A DNA stretch of 64,000 nucleotides from Chitinophagales bacterium (lineage in GTDB: Bacteria; Bacteroidota; Bacteroidia; Chitinophagales; LD1). Below, in pieces: positions 1-13,700 of this stretch; the stretch's first letter is position 1; each line of letters opens with the position of its first letter. Both the position numbers and the translations under genes were made by a program. The stretch is from the NCBI GenBank assembly GCA_016786765.1, contig JAEUUZ010000059.1, positions 1 to 64,000 on the forward strand. The letters are read 5' to 3'. Below the pieces are notes generated by a model, which saw only the letters and a program-made list of their open reading frames with translations, was not told the origin of the DNA and did no database searches.

Positions 1-5155
<5,155 letters not shown>

Positions 5156-5177
5156 TTCAATTCCTTCCATTAAAATT

Positions 5178-5209
5178 GGCTACAAGATATCTTGTAGCCG
5201 ATTTTTTTT
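5178..5209 (+). terminator. Rho-independent terminator after the collagen-like gene
   Basis: A perfect 22-nt palindrome (GGCTACAAGAT and its complement, 5178-5199) is followed by eight T at 5202-5209. It lies between two convergent genes. On the minus strand only a weak T-run follows the stem, so its use for dnaE is less certain. Confidence 0.85.
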
Positions 5210-5213
5210 ATTG

Positions 5214-8200
5214 TTAGTTGAGTTTTACGTCTACTTCTTCTAAAGCTTGTAAGGCTTTGAAGACTTCATTGACAGGGTTAACCATAAATTTTCGAGAGTA
5301 TACATTTAATACAATTTCTTCGCCTTCGTGTTTTAGTTTCATATACACCGGAAGTTTGCCGGGGTGTTGCTCGAAAATGAGTTTCATTTCGTCAATAATT
5401 CTCTCCGATAATGTAGCGGCATCAATGGTAACTGTAATATTTTTTGAGACTTTATCTCGGACTTCAGAGAGTAACTCAATTTTCAATATCTTAAATTCAA
5501 AATTATCGGGTTGGTTGTAACGCGGTTGATAGCGTCCGTTGATATATACCATTGCCCCAAGCGTTTCCGCAAAGTTTTTGAATTGAATGTAATCTTTGCC
5601 GAATAAGGCGAATTCAAAGGTGCCTTCAAAATCTTCCAATGTAAACGACACATATTGATTGCCGGTTTTAGACACTTTGGTAATCGTTTTACTAATGATA
5701 CCGGCAATCTTTAAATCTTTATCCTTTACTTCAGGGATATTCTTTAAGGAGCAATTCGTGAAATTTTCAATTTCTAACTTATAATCATCGAGCGGATGGC
5801 CGCTTATATAAATACCTACAACTTCTTTTTCGTATTTCAATTTTTCCAACAGTGGATACTCTTCTTGTTTAGACACGGCCGGTTCCGACATTTCTACCGA
5901 AATGGATTCGCCAAACAACGAATTTTGATTCATGGTTTTAGCGCTCTGTTCGTTATTGCCATAGCGAATCATTTTTTCAATCAAATTCATACCGTCTTTA
6001 GGATCCGGAAGCAAGAATGTTGCTCGAGAATATTGTTGAAACGAATCAAATGCACCGGCATACGCTAAACTCTCCAATGATTTTTTGTTCACTGTTCGGA
6101 GGTTTACACGTTTCGCAAAATCGAAAATGGATTGATATGGGCCATTGAGTCTTCGCTCTTCCACAATCGATTCAACAGCTGCTTCTCCAACCCCTTTGAT
6201 GGCCGATAAAGCATAACGTATTTCTCCTTTTTTATTGGCTGCAAAGCGGATGTTACTTTCATTCACATCCGGTCCAAGAACAGGTATACCCATTTTGCGC
6301 GATTCCTCCATAAAGAAAGTAATCTTCTCCAAGTTCCCTTGGTTATTCGACATCACTGCAGCCATGTATTCTGAAGGATAATGTGCCTTCAAATAAGCAG
6401 TTTGATAAGCCACTAGCGCGTAACAAGTCGAGTGCGATTTGTTGAATGCATATTGTGCAAAGGCTTCCCAATCGGTCCAAATTTTTTCCAAGATTTTGGT
6501 ATCGAACCCTTTGCTGTTTCCACCTTCCATGAATTTGGACTTCATCTTGTCCAGCACATCTTTCTGTTTTTTTCCCATGGCCTTACGCAGCGTATCGGCA
6601 TCCCCCTTCGTGAAACCTCCTAGTTTCTGCGAGAGCAACATCACTTGCTCTTGGTAAACGGTAATTCCGTAGGTGTCCGACAAATATTCTTCCATCTCCG
6701 GAAGGTCGTAGGTTACCACTTCTTGCCCTAATTTTCGTTTGATGAATTTTGGGATATACTCTATAGGGCCCGGACGATATAAGGCGTTCATAGCAATCAA
6801 ATCGCCAAAACGATCGGGTTTTAGGTCGCGCAAATATTTTTGCATACCGGCCGACTCGAATTGGAACGTACCATTTGTTTCGGCTCGCTGATAAAGTTCA
6901 AATGTTTTTAAATCATCTAACGGAATAGTATCGATATCGATTTTAACGCCATGATTTTGCTCAATCAATACCAAACTATCGCGAATAATGGTAAGGGTTT
7001 TGAGTCCCAAAAAGTCCATTTTAATTACCCCGGCATCTTCAATAATATTGCCTTCGAATTGCGTAATCCATAAATCCGTATCCTTGGAAGTGGCTACAGG
7101 AAGAATATCAGATAAGTCTGATGGCGCAATGATAATTCCTGCGGCATGTAATCCTGTACTTCGCACAGAACCCTCTAGAATGGCTGCTTCTTGAAGTATG
7201 GTTGCTTGCAAGTCTTTCCCGTTGTATATCTCTCGCAGCTTCTTAATATTGTCCATATCTTCAGCTTGATAACCTTCTTTTTCTTTCAAGGATTTAGGGC
7301 CATCGAGCGGAGCGAAGAGTACGCGATTCAATACTGTTCCCGGTTTATCGGGCACCAACTTTGCTAGTGCATTGGCTTCCGGCAAAGGTAAGTCCATTAC
7401 CCTACATACATCTTTGATACTCATTTTGGCAGCCATAGTACCATAAGTAACAATTTGAGCAACTTGGCTTTTCCCGTATTTCTGTACTACATAATCGATT
7501 ACTTTTTGGCGACCTTCATCATCAAAATCGGTATCGATATCGGGCATTGACTTACGATCGGGGTTCAAGAAACGCTCAAATAGTAAGTTGTATTTAATGG
7601 GGTCGATGTTGGTAATGCCAATGCAATACGCTACCGCAGAACCCGCTGCAGATCCCCGTCCGGGACCAATCATTACGCCTAAATCGCGTCCGGCTTTAAT
7701 GAAATCGGCAACAATTAAAAAGTAGCCTGCAAATCCCATCGTTTTTACCGTATGCAACTCAAAGCGTAAACGTTCTTCCACTTCTTGGGGGATATCTTTG
7801 TAGCGCTCTTTTGCTCCCATAAAGGTGATGTGCTCCAAATAATCATCTTGCGAAGCATAGCCTTCCGGGATTTGATAATGCGGCAACATAATGTCGCGCT
7901 TCAATTTCAGGTGTTCTACTTTGCCAAGAATTTCCTGAGTGTTATCAATGGCTTGCGGAACGTCTTTGAAAATCGTAGACATTTCCTGCGTATTCTTGAA
8001 ATAAAACTGATCGTTATAGAACGCGAAGCGTTTGCCTTTGGAAGAAACATCTTCATCAAAGTCCTTCATTTTTTCTGTTGATTGCTTTTCGCCCGTGTTG
8101 ATACAAAGCAAGATATCGTGGGCATTGGCATCTTTTTGATCGATGTAATGCGAATCGTTTGAAGCAATAACCTTAACGTTATATTTAATGGCCCACTTCA

Positions 8201-8810
8201 ACAAGACCTGATTCACTTTTTCTTGTTCGGCCATGCCGTGGCGCTGGATTTCAATGTAGTAATCGACTTCACCGTTTTCGCGGGTAAACAAATCTAACCA
8301 CCATTTGAATTCTTTTTCGCCTGCTTCTTCACCTTTTTTGAGAATAGTTTGCGGCACTTCAGCACCAATGCAGCATGTGGTGGCGATTAGACCTTCATGA
8401 TATTGTAGAATTAACTCTTTATCGATTCGAGGGTATTTACCGTACAATCCCTCGATATAGCCGAGGGAGCAGAGTTTCACCAAATTTTGATAGCCCTTTG
8501 CGTTTTTCGCCAACAGCAATTGGTGGTACCGTTTATCGCGATCGTCTTTGGTAAATTGGCGTTTGTGACGATTCTCTACTACATAAAACTCGCAACCTAC
8601 AATGGGTTTGATTTTATTAGGCTCCTCTTTGGTGTTGTATTTGGCGGCTTCAGCAACAAATTGAAATACACCAAACATATTGCCGTGATCGGTAATCGCT
8701 AAGCCTTTCATGCCATCGTTCACTGCTTTTTTGTACATGCTTGAAATATCGGCTGCTCCGTCAAGCAACGAATATTGGGTATGACAATGGAGGTGAACGA
8801 AGTTAGACAT
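5214..8810 (-). CDS. dnaE: DNA polymerase III subunit alpha
   Basis: Catalytic subunit of the replicative polymerase, 1198 residues, a usual length for DnaE1. The N-terminus starts at once with a PHP domain (HLHCHTQYSLLDG). The palm motif PDIDTDF places the catalytic aspartates at about Asp424 and Asp426. The finger/thumb region, helix-hairpin-helix (IKGVGEAAVESI) and a C-terminal OB fold (LKIAGIISK onward, ~residue 1000) follow in the normal order. The first PHP metal-site residues look intact (HLHCH), so some PHP nuclease activity is possible but unproven. The gene stands alone: it converges on the collagen-like gene, and a 241-bp gap separates it from the next gene upstream. Confidence 0.98.
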   Translation of the reverse strand: MSNFVHLHCHTQYSLLDGAADISSMYKKAVNDGMKGLAITDHGNMFGVFQFVAEAAKYNTKEEPNKIKPIVGCEFYVVENRHKRQFTKDDRDKRYHQLLLAKNAKGYQNLVKLCSLGYIEGLYGKYPRIDKELILQYHEGLIATTCCIGAEVPQTILKKGEEAGEKEFKWWLDLFTRENGEVDYYIEIQRHGMAEQEKVNQVLLKWAIKYNVKVIASNDSHYIDQKDANAHDILLCINTGEKQSTEKMKDFDEDVSSKGKRFAFYNDQFYFKNTQEMSTIFKDVPQAIDNTQEILGKVEHLKLKRDIMLPHYQIPEGYASQDDYLEHITFMGAKERYKDIPQEVEERLRFELHTVKTMGFAGYFLIVADFIKAGRDLGVMIGPGRGSAAGSAVAYCIGITNIDPIKYNLLFERFLNPDRKSMPDIDTDFDDEGRQKVIDYVVQKYGKSQVAQIVTYGTMAAKMSIKDVCRVMDLPLPEANALAKLVPDKPGTVLNRVLFAPLDGPKSLKEKEGYQAEDMDNIKKLREIYNGKDLQATILQEAAILEGSVRSTGLHAAGIIIAPSDLSDILPVATSKDTDLWITQFEGNIIEDAGVIKMDFLGLKTLTIIRDSLVLIEQNHGVKIDIDTIPLDDLKTFELYQRAETNGTFQFESAGMQKYLRDLKPDRFGDLIAMNALYRPGPIEYIPKFIKRKLGQEVVTYDLPEMEEYLSDTYGITVYQEQVMLLSQKLGGFTKGDADTLRKAMGKKQKDVLDKMKSKFMEGGNSKGFDTKILEKIWTDWEAFAQYAFNKSHSTCYALVAYQTAYLKAHYPSEYMAAVMSNNQGNLEKITFFMEESRKMGIPVLGPDVNESNIRFAANKKGEIRYALSAIKGVGEAAVESIVEERRLNGPYQSIFDFAKRVNLRTVNKKSLESLAYAGAFDSFQQYSRATFLLPDPKDGMNLIEKMIRYGNNEQSAKTMNQNSLFGESISVEMSEPAVSKQEEYPLLEKLKYEKEVVGIYISGHPLDDYKLEIENFTNCSLKNIPEVKDKDLKIAGIISKTITKVSKTGNQYVSFTLEDFEGTFEFALFGKDYIQFKNFAETLGAMVYINGRYQPRYNQPDNFEFKILKIELLSEVRDKVSKNITVTIDAATLSERIIDEMKLIFEQHPGKLPVYMKLKHEGEEIVLNVYSRKFMVNPVNEVFKALQALEEVDVKLN

Positions 8811-8918
8811 GGCGTTAATTTATGCGGATGACAAAATGAATTCGAAAACTAATTCGAACCCAATGGCGAATTTAACGAAACCAAATCCAAAGTAGGTGGG
8901 TGTGGAAAAATAAAACTT

Positions 8919-8999
8919 TGTGCACACAACATCATGTCAGGTGCATATCATGATGTCCCTATTTTCTAGCTATAAATGTCAAAACTGTTAAACGGTTTT
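8919..8999. promoter_or_regulatory. Cluster of dyad symmetries upstream of dnaE
   Basis: The 8811-9051 gap separates dnaE from the P460-like gene, both on the minus strand. It holds TGTGCACA (8919-8926), ACATCATG/CATGATGT (8929-8936 and 8949-8956) and a near-perfect AAAACTGTT-A-AACGGTTTT dyad (8981-8999). None has a T-tract that would mark a terminator. They could be operator sites for dnaE or remnants of an upstream 3' end; no regulator can be named. Confidence 0.3.
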
Positions 9000-9051
9000 A
9001 CAATTGCCGGACTTAGCATGAACTATTCTGATGCTAAATAAGGTGAACTGC

Positions 9052-9549
9052 TTAGGGAAATAAATTAAACACTGCGTTATAATCTCTCGAATTGGTGGAA
9101 TGGCAAGAAACACAACCTTCGCCTTTTTTGGCAACGGAATAGGCTGCTTTGCCATCGTTTGCATATTCTGCCCATTTCCATCCTGCACCGGTACTGCCTT
9201 GGCTAGCTTTTTCCATCACTGCTAGGAGTTTGAGTGAGCCGGTTGGAGAATCGTAAAGTTCTTTTACTACAAGTGAACCTTCAGGGAATGAACCGCCAAC
9301 CGGGAGTTTTCCATTATCTGTCATAGCATTAATGGCAATTGAATTATAGCGCATTCTAAAATAGGCATTATGCGGACTAGAAGCAGAGGATTGTAAAATG
9401 GTTGTATTGTTTTTGTAGAATGTAAAACCGGCATCCGATTTTACCTTTTCGTACAAACTTTTGTCTTCATCGGTTGTTTTGGAACAACTTGTTATAAGTA
9501 ATGAAAACGACAGTAAGGTGAATAGAAAGATTGTTGTTGATTTTATCAT
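9052..9549 (-). CDS. Cytochrome P460-like lipoprotein with one c-type haem site
   Basis: 165 residues. A signal peptide ends in a lipobox (LITSC, Cys22), so the protein should be a membrane-anchored periplasmic lipoprotein. The core (FPEGSLVVKE, then WKWAEY) and a single C-terminal CVSCH haem motif (Cys146, Cys149, His150) match the cytochrome P460 family layout. Members of that family oxidise hydroxylamine or NO, or are haem c' proteins of similar fold. The Lys that cross-links to haem in true P460 cannot be assigned by eye, so enzymatic activity is open. The nitrite/NO cluster is 11 kb away, which is suggestive but not evidence of linkage. Confidence 0.7.
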   Translation of the reverse strand: MIKSTTIFLFTLLSFSLLITSCSKTTDEDKSLYEKVKSDAGFTFYKNNTTILQSSASSPHNAYFRMRYNSIAINAMTDNGKLPVGGSFPEGSLVVKELYDSPTGSLKLLAVMEKASQGSTGAGWKWAEYANDGKAAYSVAKKGEGCVSCHSTNSRDYNAVFNLFP

Positions 9550-9613
9550 GCTATAGCTGTTTTAGTGGACATGAAATTACGAAATCATGGTTGCGATTAG
9601 GGGAATAAATGGA

Positions 9614-10585
9614 TTAGTTAATACTGAATCGGATAGAGCGGTTATTGCTTTTTACGAGATATACTCCGGGGGATGAATTGCTCAAGCGAATCTGATTTTC
9701 TCCTTTTCTCAAAATTCCTTTTTGAACAGTTTTTCCGGCCATATCTGCAATAATGAAATCTGTTTCAATCGCACTGTTTACATTAATAAATCCATTTGCA
9801 ATTGGATTGGGATACAACGAAAGTTGGTCTGTACTTTGATGGCTTTCAACACCGGAGAACGTTCCAATATTCAGCTTCTGCTTATTTGCATTAATGATTG
9901 ATTTATTCGTAGTATTTGCTAGAAACGCAAATCCTGTTAACAAGGAATGATTCCAGGTTCCGGATGTGGAGTAGTTTTTTGAAATGACAAGACTATCGCC
10001 AACATTCACCGGTAAAAGCACCTCCATTCCGCTTGAATCGGTTAGTGCTTTGCGCATTACTCCATAATGTTTATTAATTCCGTTTGGAGCCGCATAGCTT
10101 ACTGAGTCTTCACCAATAGCTAAATATAATTTAGCTTGTGTAGTGTTGTCTATTGCTTTTTTGATGATGGTAGTGTTGAACTGGGCAGTAGTAGATGACG
10201 TTTTTTCGTGGACTATTTTAATTTCAAAATTTGAAAGTTGATTTAGGTACGCATTAATTGAAGCTGTATCGAGCATATTATTTACTTCAACCCCTTGAAC
10301 TAAAACGTGCGGTGTTGAGCCATAAATGGCGTAGTTTTTTGTTCTGCCATCGTATTCCGTTTTGTTTTGCTGGCTGAAAAAGCAACTGGAGTAGGGGGCA
10401 CTCGGGTAATAGGCAATTTGAATAAGGTTGGGGTATTGCTGTATGGTATTCATAATGCCTGGTTCCAATGCACCGCAAGTGCTGCATCGCGAATTGGTGA
10501 ATAACTCGACAATCACATTTTTAGGAACTTGTGCATTCGCCCAAAGGCAAGTAATTAATGTAATTATAATTAGTAGATGTTTCAT
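9614..10585 (-). CDS. T9SS-sorted thioredoxin-fold (Omp28-like) protein
   Basis: 323 residues. Signal peptide (cleavage likely after ANAQ), then a thioredoxin-like start with a CSTC redox motif at Cys34/Cys37 in a VELFTNSRCSTCG context, as in Omp28-type outer-membrane proteins. The C-terminal ~75 residues form a type A T9SS sorting domain (LSLYPNPIANGFINV, then GVYLVK). The protein is therefore predicted to cross the outer membrane by T9SS and stay on or leave the surface. Its own promoter probably lies in the 202-bp divergent gap shared with the macroglobulin gene. Redox function is inferred only from the CxxC. Confidence 0.8.
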   Translation of the reverse strand: MKHLLIIITLITCLWANAQVPKNVIVELFTNSRCSTCGALEPGIMNTIQQYPNLIQIAYYPSAPYSSCFFSQQNKTEYDGRTKNYAIYGSTPHVLVQGVEVNNMLDTASINAYLNQLSNFEIKIVHEKTSSTTAQFNTTIIKKAIDNTTQAKLYLAIGEDSVSYAAPNGINKHYGVMRKALTDSSGMEVLLPVNVGDSLVISKNYSTSGTWNHSLLTGFAFLANTTNKSIINANKQKLNIGTFSGVESHQSTDQLSLYPNPIANGFINVNSAIETDFIIADMAGKTVQKGILRKGENQIRLSNSSPGVYLVKSNNRSIRFSIN

Positions 10586-10638
10586 TGGTCGATTGTATTG
10601 AATTGATTTCTTATTTGTTTCAAATAAATATTCAGAAT

Positions 10639-10656
10639 CGATACAAACGCGTATCG
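10639..10656. promoter_or_regulatory. Inverted repeat in the divergent promoter region
   Basis: CGATAC-N6-GTATCG, perfect 6-nt arms, lies 54 bp upstream of the T9SS thioredoxin-fold gene and 132 bp upstream of the macroglobulin gene. It has the form of an operator, but it occurs once and no regulator is adjacent. Confidence 0.25.
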
Positions 10657-10787
10657 TTGGTTTATATTGTGTAAATATTACACCTTTTAGAAGGGCAACT
10701 ATTTAAGTTACTGAAAGTAAAAAATCCACCACCATTTTCGTTAGTTTGGGAAAGATTATTTATAGATTTAACTAAAATCTTTTCTCC

Positions 10788-13700
10788 ATGAAATTTTCGG
10801 TTCGAATTGCCTGTTTTGTGATGCTTGTCATTGCCATTTCTTCCTGCAACAAAAATAAAGTCCAGTTGCTTTATACCAATGCCAAAGAGGAAGTTAGCAC
10901 CTTAGGAAACCTCACGTTTAGTTTTGACAAAAACATGGTGCCTGATTCGTTGCTGGAAATGTGGGATAGTACCGAATATATTGCCTTTGAACCGAATATT
11001 CCGGGGCGTTTTCGTTGGACAAGCGTGAATGAACTGGTGTTCTCTCCGGCTGCTGAATTGCCGGCTGCTACTGATTTTAGGGGCACGTTTACGCGTAAGC
11101 TTAACCGCTATGCATATAGTCTTTCGAGCTTGCCTAAATTGACGTTTCATACTCCTTATCAAAAATTGGAAACGGTAAATGCCTTATGGACGTTGACGAA
11201 TGAAACTTCCGGCATACCAATGGCACAATTGGAATTGTATTTTTCTTTTCCTGTTGATCCTTCACAATTGAAAGATGTATTACAAATCAGTGAAGGAAAG
11301 CAAGAAAAGAATTTTCAAATTGTAACGGCCTCAAAGGATGCTAAAATTGAAATCAATATCAGCGATTTGAAAGCAGAAGACAGAGATTATAATTTGACGG
11401 TAACTTTAAAAGCAGGGCTGAAACCCGCTAATGGAGGAGCAAGTACAAAAGAACCCGTGACAATGAATGTGCAATTATTGTCGCCATATACTTTGGCAAT
11501 ACAAGAGGTACAAGGGCATCACGATGGCGTAGAAGGTTCTGTGAAAGTGTTTACTTCGCAGCCTGTAATAGCTGAAGCAATAGAGTCGTACGTTTCGCTT
11601 GATCCGAAAACACCATTTAAAACGATTGTTGAAAAGAACGGATTTACTATTGTTTCCGATAAAATTAATCCGGCCAATGTTTATCAATTGCATTTGCGTA
11701 AAGGCATGAAAGGTAAGATTGGTGGAGAATTGAAGGAAGATTATACGGCTGATTTGCAATTTGGAGAATTAGAGCCTTCTATCAGTTTTGGCAATCGAAA
11801 GGCTGTATATCTTACTCCCAAAGGCAATCGAAATATTGAAGTGAACATTATTAATGTGCCTAAAGTAAAATTGATCATTACAAAAATTTATGAGAACAAC
11901 TTATTAGCGATGAATCGCATGGGGTATTACGAGAACGATTATGGCGATTATGAAATGAGTGAGGCCAGCGATTATCAATTAGGTGATCGCATTTTTGAAA
12001 CAACGATTGAAACAGCAAAATTGCCGAAACATGGAAGTGGTCGATTGTTGAAGATGGATATAGCCGATAAGTTGCCCAATTTTTCTGGCGTATATAACGT
12101 AACGATTCAATCGGAAACCCAATACTATTTGCGCGAGTCGAGAGTAATTTCACTTTCCGATATTGGTTTGATTGCAAAACGAGGAAAGGATAAAATGATG
12201 CTTTTTGCTAATTCTATTCAATCGGCTACAGGCCTTTCAGGGGTTCAGTTTCAAGTGTATGGGGCGAATAACCAAATTGTAGCCAAAGGGGTTTCAAACA
12301 AAGATGGAATTGCGGAAGTGGCTATTCCTGCCAGTCAGTTTTCGGGTTTTACCCCCTTTATGGTTACCGCAAAATTGGGGAATGATTTTAATTATCTTCC
12401 GTTTAATACTACACGCGTTGAAACATCTCGGTTTGAAGTGGATGGATACAGTCCGAATGCATCCGGCTTACAAGTTTTTGTTTATGGCGATCGCGATATG
12501 TATCGTCCCGGTGAAAAGATAAATGTGAATGTTATTGCTCGTGCCGATAAATGGAAAGTGCCTTCTGCTCAGCCTATTAAGTTGAAGCTGCAAATGCCCA
12601 ACGGTAAGGAGTTGAAACAAATTCAAAAAGTACTCAACGAGCAAGGTTCTGTTGATGCTTCCTTTGATATTCCAGCAGCCGCTATTACCGGTACCTACAC
12701 ACTTTCTGTTTTAAATGGTAATGATGTGGTATTGGCTACGTCTAATTACATGATCGAGGAATTCATGCCCGATAAAATTCGTGTACGTACATCGCTCGAT
12801 AAAAATGCATTGAATGTTGGTGATGCTGCTGTGCTTTCGGTTCAAGCGGATAACTTATATGGTACTCCGGCAAGCGGTAAAAATTACGAATGCGAAATTC
12901 AGGTAGATCGAAAATACTTTGATGCCGGGCGATTCAGTAGATTTAATTTTGAACTCAATGCCAGTACGTTAAGCTTGGATAAAGTAGAGCGCAAAGGGCA
13001 GTTGAACGAACAAGGGCAAGCTAAGGAAACCTACGCAGTGCCTACGAATTGGGTGAACAACGGACAATTGGATGTATATTTCTTTACCACTGTGTTTGAT
13101 GAATCGGGTCGTCCGGTGAATCGCAAATCAACTGCTACAGTATACACACAACCTTATTTCTTGGGTGCCGCCAATGGCGATAACTATTATTGTCCGGTGA
13201 ATCAATTTATGAAATGTAATTTGATTGCTTTAGATAAAGCATTGAAGACTGTTTCAGGTAAGGCGCATGTGCAAGTGGTGAAGCATGAGTACAAAACTGT
13301 GTTGAATAAATCCGGGGAATATTTTAATTACAATTCGCAGATTGAAGATAAAGTTTTGGTGGATCAAACTGTAGTGGTTTCAGGCGAAAACACAGTTTAT
13401 TCTTACATGCCAAAAAGCAATGGAGAGTATGAAATTCGGGTAGCCCTTCCCGGAGCCAATAATTTTGTTCGTATGCCTTTCTATTGCTATGGTTGGGGAT
13501 ACAACACCTATTCTTCGTTTGAGGTGAATACAGAAGGTACAATTGATATGGAAGCGGACAAGGAAAAATACAGTGTTGGAGAAACGGCCAATATTTTATT
13601 GAAAACGCCTTTCAATGGAAAAGTGATTGTGACTTTGGAACGCGATAATGTGCTAAAAACTTTTGAAGTGCAAACCGATAAACGTTCTGCAATGATTTCA

